Source: an uncultured Clostridia bacterium (GTDB taxonomy: Bacteria; Bacillota; Clostridia; Lachnospirales; Anaerotignaceae). Taken from it: a stretch of DNA of 37,737 bases. Location: NCBI GenBank assembly GCA_937919015.1, contig CALFPN010000146.1, positions 1 through 37,737 on the forward strand. Reading direction: 5' to 3'. Under the pieces are notes generated by a model. The model made no database searches. It saw nothing but the letters and a program-made list of their open reading frames with translations, and was not told the DNA's origin. Each line of letters begins with the position of its first letter. Positions within the stretch are counted from its first letter, which is position 1. Both the position numbers and the translations under genes were made by a program. Below are positions 24,897 to 33,526 of this stretch, in pieces.

Positions 24897-24974
24897 CTCC
24901 CCTTATTTTGTTTTCAAAGTTCATATTCATTGCTTCATATAACCTGTAAGTAATGGTGAACATACACCTTTATT

Positions 24975-25003
24975 ATTTTATTACTTTTTCCTATGCATGT
25001 CAA
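24975..25003 (-). promoter_or_regulatory. SigA-type promoter of rny
   Basis: On the minus strand TTGACA (24998-25003) and TAAAAT (24975-24980) are separated by 17 bases. The leader to the ribosome site is about 70 bases. Confidence 0.85.
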
Positions 25004-25037
25004 GAAATGATTCCTCCGTCCGCCGTGGACAAGCGGC

Positions 25038-25085
25038 AGAACAAACAAAGAAAATGCCCGAAAAATCAACATTTCTGGCATTTTC
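25038..25085 (-). terminator. Terminator of the RNase E/G gene
   Basis: GAAAATGCC and GGCATTTTC form a perfect 9-bp stem around an AT-rich loop, followed by TTTGTTTGTT on the minus strand. It lies about 55 bases after the stop codon. Confidence 0.8.
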
Positions 25086-25138
25086 CACATCTTTACATAA
25101 AATTTTAGCAGAATCACTTTCTTGTATAAAATCTCATA

Positions 25139-26575
25139 CTATTTCTGTTTTTCCTTCTCCATCACATACTGACCGAAGCCTATCTCCGCCCTTTCCAGAA
25201 GAAGGATGCCGTCATACGCCTCTTCCAGATACTTTAAATAACTGCTTTCCTGCCCTGCAAATGCCAAAAGGAGCCTTTGGTCCGCTCTGACCGTCAGTTT
25301 GTTGTAAATGGTATGGGAAAGGATACTTTCCGCCTCCCGCCGCATCTTTGTGACCGTCCATTCAATAGAAGGCAGTCTGCCTGTTCCTTCACAGGCACGA
25401 CATTTTGTGGTCATCTGCCGTTTCAGGGAAGGACGGGTTTTCTTTCTGGTCACCTGCATCAGCCCCAGTTCCGTCATCCCAACCACCACGGTTTTGATGC
25501 GGTCTTTTTTCACAGCTGCTTCCAGCCGCTTCGTCACTTCCTTCTGGGCATCTTTGTCTGCCATATCAATAAAGTCGATGATGATGATACCGGAAAGATT
25601 TCTGAGACGCATCTGCTTCGCCGCTTCCTCCGCCGCCTCCAGATTGGTTTTCAGAATGGTTTTCTGCAGATCGCCCCTGCCTGCCGACTTGCCCGTATTT
25701 ACATCAATAACGACGCAGGCTTCCGTTTCCTCGATGACAAGAAACCCGCCGCTTTTCAGCCAGACGTGTTCCTCCAAAGCCTTTTCGCTCTGACTTTCCA
25801 GAAAATACGATTCAAACAAAGGCAGTTTTTCGCCATGTAGCTTCAATGCAGGCTGATTTTCCCCGTTAAAATCTCCCGTTTCCAGTAATTCCTCGTAAGC
25901 CTCTTTGTCATTCACCACATATTCATCCACATCGGCGGCATAAAAATCCCTTGCAGCTCGTCTAACAGGATGATTTTCCTGCAACAAAAGCGCAGGGGGT
26001 TTGAGAAATTCACCTGTTTTCAGCTTCTCTGCTTTTGCCGCCAGAATATTGATTTCCTTTTCAAATTCTTCCTTCGTTTTGCCTTCCCCATTGGTGCGCA
26101 CAATAGCACCGCAGCCCTCCGGCAGCAGTTCCTTTACAATTTCACGGATCCGGTTTCTCTCCTCAGAATTGGTAATTTTTCTGGAAATACCAATTTCTCC
26201 TGCATCCTTGGGCAGCAATACCAGAAACTTACCGGGGAAAGAGAAATTCGCCGTCAGCACAGCCCCTTTGCTGCCCACAGCATCCTTTTCCACCTGCAAA
26301 AGCAGGGTATCGCCCACCTTGGGCCTTGCCGGATTTTTTTCTGTATCGGAGACCGCACGGGCACTGCCATAATAATAATACCCATTTTTGCCCGTACCGA
26401 TATCTACGAAAGCCGCCTGCAGATTGGGCATCACATTGGCCACTCTGCCCGCGTAAAGATTCCCTACCAGACTTTCGTCCCGCTTGCTTTCATAATATAA
26501 TTCCATCAATTCCCCGTTCTCTGCCAGCGCAATGCGGGTCAGGTCGGCGGAAATATCCATCAAAACTCTCTTCAA
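25139..26575 (-). CDS. rng: Ribonuclease E/G family protein (RNase G-like)
   Basis: A 478-residue endoribonuclease. The N-terminus has the S1-like domain (GNLYAGRVANVMPNLQAAFVDIG). The catalytic DNase-I-like region contains IDVNTGKSAG and IIIIDFIDMADKDAQKEV, which hold the Mg2+-binding aspartates. The zinc-link CRAC is at TTKCRACEGTGRLPS. There is no C-terminal scaffold, so it is RNase G-sized. The start is a TTG at 26575 with AGAGGG seven bases upstream. TGCACT at the start can pair with AGTGCA about 40 bases upstream, which could limit initiation. Its neighbour upstream is the SpoIVFA-like gene. Confidence 0.93.
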   Translation of the reverse strand: MKRVLMDISADLTRIALAENGELMELYYESKRDESLVGNLYAGRVANVMPNLQAAFVDIGTGKNGYYYYGSARAVSDTEKNPARPKVGDTLLLQVEKDAVGSKGAVLTANFSFPGKFLVLLPKDAGEIGISRKITNSEERNRIREIVKELLPEGCGAIVRTNGEGKTKEEFEKEINILAAKAEKLKTGEFLKPPALLLQENHPVRRAARDFYAADVDEYVVNDKEAYEELLETGDFNGENQPALKLHGEKLPLFESYFLESQSEKALEEHVWLKSGGFLVIEETEACVVIDVNTGKSAGRGDLQKTILKTNLEAAEEAAKQMRLRNLSGIIIIDFIDMADKDAQKEVTKRLEAAVKKDRIKTVVVGMTELGLMQVTRKKTRPSLKRQMTTKCRACEGTGRLPSIEWTVTKMRREAESILSHTIYNKLTVRADQRLLLAFAGQESSYLKYLEEAYDGILLLERAEIGFGQYVMEKEKQK

Positions 26576-26639
26576 AGTGCATCCCTCTTTTCATCTTTTT
26601 ATGATAACCGAAAAAAAGGATTTTTGCACTATTTTCTTT

Positions 26640-27441
26640 TTATACCATGGCTTCGGAAGAAAGAAAGTCCAAGGGGTCAAGGAGTTTCTCCTCCTTCCAG
26701 AGACTATAATGGAGGTGTGGGCCCGTGGAAAGCCCCGTATTCCCCGATTTTGCCACTACCTGCCCCTGTCTGATCTTTTCCCCCTTTTTCACAAGAACTT
26801 CCGACAAATGGGCATACATCACCTCATAACCGTCCTTCGTCTCATATTTCAGCACCTTCCCATAGGTGGCAGAAGTCTGCACCTCCGTCACTGTGCCGCT
26901 TTTGACAGCGATCACATCTGTCCCCTCTGCCACGGCAATATCCAGCCCATTGTGCAGCTCCTGCCTATGTAAAATGGGATTCACCCGTTCCCCGCAGGCA
27001 GAGGTGATGACCCCCTCCACGGGTGCAAGCCACCCTTCCTGCTTTTTCTCCCACTGCAGCCCCGTCCAAGTCAATACACTAGGGAGACTCCTCGATATCG
27101 GGCCGATAAACCTTCTTTTCCTCCTGGGGCTCTGTTTCCTCAAAGGCAGGCAAAGCGATCTCCTTTTCTTTGAAGTATGCCACCGCCCGATTTTTCCACT
27201 CCGCCACTTCTTCCGCAGAAAGCTGCATGGCAATCACTTCCTTTACCTTCCCGCAGACTTTTTCGGAAGTTTCCGTATGGAAGAAAGAGACCAGCAGGCA
27301 GCCCCCCACCAACACCGCCGTCACATATACCCGAAAGGCTGTCAGTCCGCCTTTTCTTTCTTCTCTGCCCCGCATTTGTCCCCTTGTCCGCATGCGCCGT
27401 TCCATTTCCCGCCTGCGGCGGCGTCTTTCCTGTTCTGTCAT
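26640..27441 (-). CDS. SpoIVFA-like M23 metallopeptidase split by a +1 frameshift
   Basis: Two reading frames form one protein of 266 residues if one base is skipped. The zero frame (27441 to 27079, 120 residues) has a very basic N-terminus, a membrane helix at about 34-54 and a Glu-rich linker ending IEESP. The +1 frame carries the M23 domain, with zinc ligands His163 and Asp167 (HNGLDIA), His211 (YAHLSE) and His244 (GPHLHYSLW) in joined numbering; all are intact. Basic N-terminus, helix and peptidase, the 266-residue length (264 in Bacillus SpoIVFA, from memory) and the neighbourhood fit SpoIVFA, though Bacillus SpoIVFA itself lacks the active site. The break may be programmed, a true mutation or a sequence error. 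Confidence 0.72.
27079..27093 (-). promoter_or_regulatory. Candidate +1 programmed frameshift site
   Basis: Minus-strand order: GAGGAG (27093-27088, SD-like), TCT, CCC (slippery codon, 27084-27082), TAG (27081-27079), then T. A tRNA-Pro slipping from CCC to CCT continues as Ser-Val-Leu in the M23 frame. The order SD, three bases, slippery codon, stop is that of the prfB site. Confidence 0.55.
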
Positions 27442-27461
27442 TGGTATCCCTCCTTCCTCTC

Positions 27462-27490
27462 AATCTATGTCCCCAAAAGAAAAGATATAC
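27462..27490 (-). promoter_or_regulatory. SigE-like sporulation promoter candidate
   Basis: On the minus strand GTATATC (27490-27484) and CATAGATT (27469-27462) are separated by 14 bases. CATAGATT differs in one position from the SigE -10 (CATACAnT), and ATA is kept at -35. No SigA promoter fits between here and the terminator just upstream. The implied leader is short, about 14 bases. Confidence 0.5.
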
Positions 27491-27493
27491 ATC

Positions 27494-27526
27494 CCCAAAA
27501 AAGAAAACCTCGGTATCCACCGAGGC
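27494..27526 (-). terminator. Terminator after the FMN-binding-like gene
   Basis: CCTCGGT and ACCGAGG form a perfect stem around ATCC, followed on the minus strand by TTTTCTTTTTT. Confidence 0.9.
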
Positions 27527-27531
27527 ATCTC

Positions 27532-27948
27532 TCATCTTTCCGCCTTTTCCAGACATTCCGCAACGGTATCCAGAATCAGCTGGGCGGAATGGGCATTTTC
27601 CGGCTCCACCTCCACCGTCAGGGACTGGGTCGCAACCACCGCCTGCCCAACTTCCTCCGCCGCCGTTTCCAGCAGAGGATAGAACACCGTCACCGCTTCG
27701 GCGGGCTCTTCCATGGAAACATCTGCGATCTGACCATTCCTGATTTCCACGGCGATCTCCGCCACCTCTCCTCCCACTTCCATTTCTCCGTAATATGTAC
27801 CATCCCGATACATTCCTGTGTTTTCCTCATCACCCATATGCAGGAAAAACGTAATCAGCCCCACAATGATGATGACCCCCAGAACAGCAAACACCGCTGT
27901 TTTGATCAGTTCCTTCGCCTTTACCACCACAAATTTCGTGCTGCCCAC
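27532..27948 (-). CDS. FMN-binding-domain-like membrane protein
   Basis: A 138-residue protein with one membrane helix at about 15-36 and an extracytoplasmic domain starting MYRDGTYYGEMEVGG, which matches the beginning of PF04205 FMN-binding domains (DGTYxGxxxGxGG). The usual C-terminal SGAT flavinylation motif is replaced by ENAHSAQLI, so covalent flavin attachment is not expected. The start is a GTG at 27948 with GGAGGGG about six bases upstream. It is transcribed alone, ending at the terminator before the M23 gene, and is divergent from addB. Confidence 0.6.
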   Translation of the reverse strand: MGSTKFVVVKAKELIKTAVFAVLGVIIIVGLITFFLHMGDEENTGMYRDGTYYGEMEVGGEVAEIAVEIRNGQIADVSMEEPAEAVTVFYPLLETAAEEVGQAVVATQSLTVEVEPENAHSAQLILDTVAECLEKAER

Positions 27949-28005
27949 GAAATCCCCTCCTCAGATTTCTCTTACCCATACCTTATTCTTTCTTTTGATC
28001 CTTTA

Positions 28006-28014
28006 TGCTATAAT
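28006..28014 (+). promoter_or_regulatory. Extended -10 promoter of addB
   Basis: TGCTATAAT, a perfect -10 with the TGn extension, lies 37 bases upstream of the addB start. The -35 at normal distance (TTCTTT) is weak, as expected for extended -10 promoters. Confidence 0.7.
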
Positions 28015-28050
28015 AAAAAAAACAAGAACAAAAAGAAAGAAGGGAAACAG

Positions 28051-31000
28051 ATGGGACTGCGTTTCATCATCGGCAGAGCCGGTACCGGAAAGACCACCCT
28101 CTGCATGGAAGAAATCATTGCACAACAGAATACAGGAAAGAAACGGCAGGTGCTCATCGTTCCAGAACAGTTCACCTCTCAGGCAGAGCGTGACCTCATC
28201 GAAAAAACAGGACAGAACGCCATCCTGACGGCGGAAGTTCTTTCCTTTGGGCGACTGGCCCACCGTGTTTTTTCCAAAAAAGGCATCGGCAGCCGCATCC
28301 CTTTGGGGGATATCGGTAAGTCCATGGCCCTCCGAAAAATTCTGCTGCAGGAAAAGGAACAGATCTCCTATTTCCAAAGCGTGATGGATAAACCCGGTTT
28401 CATCGACCAGCTGGGACTGACCCTCTCCGAATTTTTCCAGTATCGCATTTCTCCGGAAATGACAGAGGAACTGTCTCTGTCCGAAAACCTTTCCCACGGC
28501 GCACGGGAAAAGCTGAAGGATCTGACCCATATCCATCGCTCCTATCTGGAATTTCTCAAGCAGGAATACATCTCCGCCGACGAAACCTTAGGACTTTTGG
28601 CAGAAAGATTGGATGACAGCCTTGGCTTCTCTGACACCGAATTCTGGCTGGATGGTTTTTACGGCTTCACCCCTCAGGAATATGACGTGATCCGCCGCCT
28701 GCTGCAGGTTTCCCCTCAGGTAAATATTACCCTGACCATGGATGAAAACAGTTTCCGCGGTGCCTTCCTGCCGCCTTCCGCCCCTTTTTATGAACCTTAT
28801 ATGACAAAGAAAAAGCTGACAGCTTTGGCGGAGGAACTGGGGCTAACGCCTGTGGCACCTACCATTCTGAAAGAAAACAGACGGGCTGAAACCGATGCTT
28901 TGAAAAATCTGGAAAAGGAATATTTCTACAGCTTTTTCAGAAAAGCCCCTCTGACAGAAAGCGTCCATATTACCGCCTGCCCCAATCTGCAGGAAGAAAT
29001 CCGCTTTGCGGCAGGAAAAATTTTACGACTGGTCAGAGAAGAACAGATCCGCTTTCGCGACATCGCCATCGTAACCAATGCCATGGAGCTTTACGAAAAA
29101 AATCTCCGCGGCATCCTTGCGGAATATGATATCCCCTATTTTATCGATGCCCGCAGGGAAACGGCTTCCCATCCGCTGGTCAGCCTTTTGACGGCCCTTT
29201 TGGATATCCTGGTTTATGATTTCAAGTATGATGCCATGTTCGCCTATCTGAAATCGGGGCTGACACCGCTGACAACAGAAGAAATCGACATTCTGGAAAA
29301 CTATGTCCTTGCCTATGGCATCAAGGGTTACAAATGGAAACTGGAATACTGGGATTATGGTCTGGTACGGGAAGGCGCAGAGGCCATCGAAGCCATCAAC
29401 GGGCTGCGGGAAAAAATCATGCTGCCCTTTGCACCTTTTCTGAACCTTCCCAAAACCGCCTCCTTTCACACCTTTATCCGCCTCATCCTGCAGCATCTGG
29501 ATACCATTCAAGCTGCAGAAATACTGGAAAACTGGGCAAACGAAGCCGCCGCAGAGGGAAATCTGAACCGGGCGGAGGAATACCGCCAGATCTGGCAGCT
29601 GGTTATGGATGTGCTGGAAAAAGCCGATGCCATTCTGGGTAAAGAAGCACTGACCCTCCCCGAAATGGCAAAAATTCTGGAAGCAGGTCTGGAAAAATGC
29701 ACCATGGGTGTCATTCCGCCTACGGCGGACAGTCTGCTCATCGGCGATCTGGAGCGCAGCCGTCTGCCGGAGATCAAATATCTTTTTGTACTGGGCGTCA
29801 ACGAAGGCATCCTGCCTTCCCCCGCAACGGCGCAGGGCATTTTTACAGAAAACGAACGGGATCTTCTAACCGCCCAGGGCATGGAACTGGCCAATGGCGG
29901 CAAGCGAAAAGTTTTTGAAGAGAATTATCTCATCTACAGAGGGCTGACGAAACCCTCCCGCGGTCTGTGGCTGACCTATGCCGCCGCCGACAGCGAAGGC
30001 AAGGAGCTTTCTCCCTCCTCCCTCATCGAAAACCTGCGAAAGCTGGACGAAACATTACCCATCACCCCTCTGCAAGGGTTTACACCGGAGGAAACCTCGC
30101 CCGAAGCCGCCTTCCATCTTCTGGGCAGCGAAATGCGCAAACATTCCGAAGAAACACCCATCAGCCCCCTGTGGCAGGATATCTATCGTTTCTTCGATGA
30201 ACATAAGGCTTGGGAAAATCGTCTGGCTATGCTGAAAAAAGGCATTGGGAAAACAGGCAGGCCCGAACGACTTTCCCCAAAAACGACAAAGGCACTCTAC
30301 GGCAAAAACATTCTTTCCAGCGTTTCCCGACTGGAACGCTTTGCCGGCTGCCCCTTCTCTTTCTTTGCGGAATATGGATTGAAAGCAGAGGAACGCCGCC
30401 TGTATCAGCTGCATACGCCGGACTTGGGTTCTCTGTTCCATGAAGTGCTGGAACTGTTTTCCAATAAACTGGAGGAGGACAGCATCCCATGGAAAGACCT
30501 GACGAAAGAAAAAACAACGGCCCTTATCGAAACCTGTGTGGACGAAGCGGCTCCCCGTCTCGGCGACCGCATCCTCATGGAATCTGCCGCAAACCAATAT
30601 CTGGTGCACCGCCTGAAGCGGGTTTCCGTCAAGGCCGCATGGACACTGGTACAGCATTTGCAGATGGGAGATTTCACCCCTGCAGGGTATGAAGTGGGCT
30701 TTGGGCTCCATGAAGCATTGCCCCCCATTGTGATCGAACTGGGAGACGGCGGCAGTCTCATCCTCAATGGCAAGATCGACCGTGTAGACCTTCTGGATGC
30801 GGAAGGCACCCGCTATGTGAAGATCATCGACTATAAATCCGGCAATAAAACCTTCCGTTTTCAGGATATTTATTATGGTCTGCAGCTGCAGCTGCTCATT
30901 TATCTGGATGCATACATGAAATATTATAAAAAAACAGGAGCAGAGCTGAAGCCCGGCGGTGTGTTCTATTTCCGCATTGCCGAGCCCACCCTTTCTCTGG

Positions 31001-31458
31001 AGAAAGAAGTTTCTGCAGAGCAGATCGAACAGGCCCTTTTTGAAAACATGAAAATGTCCGGCTTGCTGCTGCAGGAAGATGCTCTCATCCAAAGCCTTGA
31101 CCGCAGCCTGAAACCGGAAGGCGCGGAGGATTTCAGCGGTGCTTCCGCCATCGTTCCTGTGGGCTTTACCAAAAAAGGCGACTTTTCCGCCACCTCCAAT
31201 CTGGCAAGCGAGGAGCAATATGCAGCCATTTTGCAGTTCGTGACCCAGCGCACACGAGAAATTGGACAAGCTATGAAAGCTGGTATCATTTCCCCTGCGC
31301 CGTTCAAGGATGGACAGCGCAGTCCCTGCAGCTATTGTAAATATCGCTCCATCTGCCGCCATGATTATGAGGAAAAACCCAAGTGGCGGAAACTGAAAAA
31401 AATCAATAAGACGGATTTCTGGGCAGAGCTCCTGCCGGAGGAAACACCCGAAACATAA
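28051..31458 (+). CDS. addB: AddB subunit of the AddAB helicase-nuclease
   Basis: A 1135-residue protein that with AddA resects double-strand ends and recognises Chi. The N-terminal nucleotide-binding loop is GRAGTGKTTLC. The C-terminal RecB-type nuclease has VKIIDYKSGNK and GLQLQLLIYLDAY. The iron-sulfur cluster cysteines are one in FAGCPFSFF and three in CSYCKYRSICRHD. The ATG at 28051 is chosen because the P-loop begins there and AGAAGGG lies upstream; an in-frame extension to 26866 is antisense to three genes. addA, usually the next gene, is absent here: a terminator follows directly. Confidence 0.95.
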   Translation: MGLRFIIGRAGTGKTTLCMEEIIAQQNTGKKRQVLIVPEQFTSQAERDLIEKTGQNAILTAEVLSFGRLAHRVFSKKGIGSRIPLGDIGKSMALRKILLQEKEQISYFQSVMDKPGFIDQLGLTLSEFFQYRISPEMTEELSLSENLSHGAREKLKDLTHIHRSYLEFLKQEYISADETLGLLAERLDDSLGFSDTEFWLDGFYGFTPQEYDVIRRLLQVSPQVNITLTMDENSFRGAFLPPSAPFYEPYMTKKKLTALAEELGLTPVAPTILKENRRAETDALKNLEKEYFYSFFRKAPLTESVHITACPNLQEEIRFAAGKILRLVREEQIRFRDIAIVTNAMELYEKNLRGILAEYDIPYFIDARRETASHPLVSLLTALLDILVYDFKYDAMFAYLKSGLTPLTTEEIDILENYVLAYGIKGYKWKLEYWDYGLVREGAEAIEAINGLREKIMLPFAPFLNLPKTASFHTFIRLILQHLDTIQAAEILENWANEAAAEGNLNRAEEYRQIWQLVMDVLEKADAILGKEALTLPEMAKILEAGLEKCTMGVIPPTADSLLIGDLERSRLPEIKYLFVLGVNEGILPSPATAQGIFTENERDLLTAQGMELANGGKRKVFEENYLIYRGLTKPSRGLWLTYAAADSEGKELSPSSLIENLRKLDETLPITPLQGFTPEETSPEAAFHLLGSEMRKHSEETPISPLWQDIYRFFDEHKAWENRLAMLKKGIGKTGRPERLSPKTTKALYGKNILSSVSRLERFAGCPFSFFAEYGLKAEERRLYQLHTPDLGSLFHEVLELFSNKLEEDSIPWKDLTKEKTTALIETCVDEAAPRLGDRILMESAANQYLVHRLKRVSVKAAWTLVQHLQMGDFTPAGYEVGFGLHEALPPIVIELGDGGSLILNGKIDRVDLLDAEGTRYVKIIDYKSGNKTFRFQDIYYGLQLQLLIYLDAYMKYYKKTGAELKPGGVFYFRIAEPTLSLEKEVSAEQIEQALFENMKMSGLLLQEDALIQSLDRSLKPEGAEDFSGASAIVPVGFTKKGDFSATSNLASEEQYAAILQFVTQRTREIGQAMKAGIISPAPFKDGQRSPCSYCKYRSICRHDYEEKPKWRKLKKINKTDFWAELLPEETPET

Positions 31459-31464
31459 GAAAAG

Positions 31465-31492
31465 CCCGCAGGTAAAAACCTGCGGGTTTTTT
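31465..31492 (+). terminator. Terminator of addB
   Basis: CCCGCAGGT and ACCTGCGGG form a perfect stem around AAAA, followed by six T. It lies seven bases after the addB stop codon and just before the end of the convergent gene. Confidence 0.95.
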
Positions 31493-31754
31493 AGAACTTC
31501 TCCCAATACTGCTTTACGCTGCCTTCCACAACAGCATCCATGTAGGAATCGGCAATTTCAAAAATTTCTTCTTCGTCTTTGATCTTCAGGGAAACACCGC
31601 CCTTATCCACAACGATGTCTTTCTTTTTCCCCTTATTTTTTTCGATCCATTCCCTGAATTCCTTTTCCCATCTGCCAACTAGCTTTTCGCCTTCTTCATA
31701 GCAAAGGAGTTCATCTTTTACGTTTTCGATCACTTCATTGATTTTCAGTTTCAT
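31491..31754 (-). CDS. Small charged protein of unknown function
   Basis: An 87-residue protein rich in Lys and Glu, predicted helical, with no signal peptide or metal motif. AAAGGAG lies upstream of the ATG. It starts 13 bases after the ruvB stop, so it is probably the last cistron of the ruvAB transcript. No family is recognised. Confidence 0.7.
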   Translation of the reverse strand: MKLKINEVIENVKDELLCYEEGEKLVGRWEKEFREWIEKNKGKKKDIVVDKGGVSLKIKDEEEIFEIADSYMDAVVEGSVKQYWEKF

Positions 31755-31767
31755 CGTTTTTCTCCTT

Positions 31768-32772
31768 TCAGACTTCGGGTGCTTTCAAACCAAAATGTGC
31801 ATACCCTAGTTTTGTCACGATGCGTCCTCTGGGCGTGCGCTGGATATACCCCAGCTGCAAGAGATACGGTTCGTACACATCCTCAATGGTATTGGCATCT
31901 TCGTTGATGGATGCCGCCAAAGTATCCAACCCAACGGGTTTCCCGCCGAATTTTTCGATCATGGTCAGAAGCATTTTTCTGTCGATCTGGTCTAAACCAA
32001 CCTTATCGATATCCAAGAGGTCAAGAGCAAATTTTGCCACTTCCACCGTAATGACCCCATCATAACGCACCTGTGCAAAGTCACGGACACGTTTCAGCAT
32101 ACGGTTTGCCAGTCTCGGTGTCCCTCTGGAACGACGGGCAATTTCTTCCGCGCCACTGTCGTCGATTTCCACATGCAAAACCTCTGCCGAACGCTTGATG
32201 ATGATTTTCAAATTATTCACATCATAAGGTTCCAACCGCTGCACCACGCCGAATCTGTCACGAAGGGGGGCAGTCAGAAGGCCAATTCTCGTCGTTGCAC
32301 CCACCAACGTAAACTTTGGAAGGTCTAAGCGAACGGAACGGGCACCGGGGCCTTTGCCGATCATGATATCAATGACAAAATCCTCCATGGCCGGATACAG
32401 GATCTCCTCGATCATACGGTTCAAGCGATGAATTTCATCGATGAACAGGATATCCCCTTCGTTCAGGCTGTTCAGCACTGCCGCCATATCCCCGGGACGC
32501 TCGATGGCAGGGCCGGAGGTGGTCTTAATATTGACGCCCATCTCATTGGCAATGATATTGGACAATGTGGTCTTACCCAAGCCGGGCGGGCCGTACAGAA
32601 GCACATGGTCAAGGGCTTCTTTTCGCTGCTTTGCCGCCTCGATGAACACACGCATATTCTCTTTTACACTTTCCTGCCCGATATATGTATCCAAAGTGGC
32701 AGGACGCAGTTTTGGCTCCAGTTCGCGGTCTTCTTCCCGCAGACCGGTGGTCAAAATTCGTCTGTTTTCCAA
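31768..32772 (-). CDS. ruvB: Holliday junction branch migration ATPase RuvB
   Basis: A 334-residue AAA+ motor. Walker A is GPPGLGKTTLS, Walker B LFIDEIHRLN, sensor 1 is in GATTRIGLLTAPLRDRFGV, and the C-terminal winged helix has YIQRTPRGRI and AHFGL. The start is taken as TTG at 32772 because it lies six bases from AGGTG and begins MENRRILTT, the usual RuvB beginning; the GTG at 32781 would overlap the ribosome site. It lies 25 bases after ruvA. Confidence 0.97.
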   Translation of the reverse strand: MENRRILTTGLREEDRELEPKLRPATLDTYIGQESVKENMRVFIEAAKQRKEALDHVLLYGPPGLGKTTLSNIIANEMGVNIKTTSGPAIERPGDMAAVLNSLNEGDILFIDEIHRLNRMIEEILYPAMEDFVIDIMIGKGPGARSVRLDLPKFTLVGATTRIGLLTAPLRDRFGVVQRLEPYDVNNLKIIIKRSAEVLHVEIDDSGAEEIARRSRGTPRLANRMLKRVRDFAQVRYDGVITVEVAKFALDLLDIDKVGLDQIDRKMLLTMIEKFGGKPVGLDTLAASINEDANTIEDVYEPYLLQLGYIQRTPRGRIVTKLGYAHFGLKAPEV

Positions 32773-32797
32773 ATAAAACACCTGCTTTATCTAAATC

Positions 32798-33409
32798 TTA
32801 GAAAGTTATCATTTTCTTTAACGCCGCTTTCAGGATATCTTCCGTAGACATCCCTTCTGCCGCCACAGTATTGACAGCCTTTGCTGCTTCGCTGCGGCTA
32901 TAGCCCAGTGCGGTCATGGCATCGATAGCTTCAAATTTGGCATCGCCGTCAACAGTCACTTCCACGATGCCTTGTCCTTCTTCGCCGCCCATGGCCAGAG
33001 CTTCTTCCGTTTTAAATTTATCCTTCAGTTCCAGAATCACCCTTTGGGCTGTTTTTCTGCCCACGCCGGGGGCTTTGGACAATGTTTTCACATCATCGGA
33101 CAAAATCGCCATGACGATTTCCGAAGGCTTCATGGCAGACAGGAATCCCAGTGCCCCTTTGGGGCCAACGCCACTGACCATCAGCAGCTTATGAAACATT
33201 TCCTGTTCTTCCACAGAGGCGAAGCCATACAGGCTCATACCGTCTTCCTTCACACTGAAATAGGGATAGACCTTTGCTTCTGCGCCAGTCTGAGGCAGTT
33301 TCGCCAGCGTCGCGGGGGAAACAAAAATACGATAGCCAATGCCGCCTGTTTCTATGATGATGTAGGTTTCCGCACGCCGCTCCAGCGTGCCTTTGATATA
33401 TGAAATCAT
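32798..33409 (-). CDS. ruvA: Holliday junction DNA-binding protein RuvA
   Basis: A 203-residue protein. Domain I starts MISYIKGTLE; the helix-hairpin-helix motifs are LLMVSGVGPKGALGFLS and APGVGRKTAQRVILELK; domain III is ALGYSRSEAAKAV, which contacts RuvB. The ATG at 33409 has GGAG seven bases upstream. The upstream in-frame extension to 33508 lacks a ribosome site and runs into the dCMP deaminase terminator. Confidence 0.97.
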   Translation of the reverse strand: MISYIKGTLERRAETYIIIETGGIGYRIFVSPATLAKLPQTGAEAKVYPYFSVKEDGMSLYGFASVEEQEMFHKLLMVSGVGPKGALGFLSAMKPSEIVMAILSDDVKTLSKAPGVGRKTAQRVILELKDKFKTEEALAMGGEEGQGIVEVTVDGDAKFEAIDAMTALGYSRSEAAKAVNTVAAEGMSTEDILKAALKKMITF

Positions 33410-33483
33410 ACGAATTCTCCATTTCAAATCATTTATACTATTTTTCATTATAACGAAGGAACCGACAAAGGGCAAGGCGAACA

Positions 33484-33518
33484 CCAAAAAAAGAAATCCC
33501 AAGTCCAAAGACTTGGGA
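33484..33518 (-). terminator. Terminator of the dCMP deaminase gene
   Basis: TCCCAAGTC and GACTTGGGA form a perfect stem around CAAA, followed on the minus strand by TTTCTTTTTTT. Confidence 0.92.
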
Positions 33519-33526
33519 CAACAAAA

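Noticed and set aside
26866..28050. A plus-strand in-frame extension of nearly 1.2 kb upstream of addB
   Set aside because: It is antisense to the M23 and FMN-binding-like genes, has low-complexity Pro/Ser/His composition and no ribosome site; the AddB P-loop begins at 28051 behind its own promoter.
32772..32781. GTG at 32781 as the ruvB start
   Set aside because: It overlaps the AGGTG ribosome site; TTG at 32772 has correct spacing and gives the usual RuvB N-terminus.
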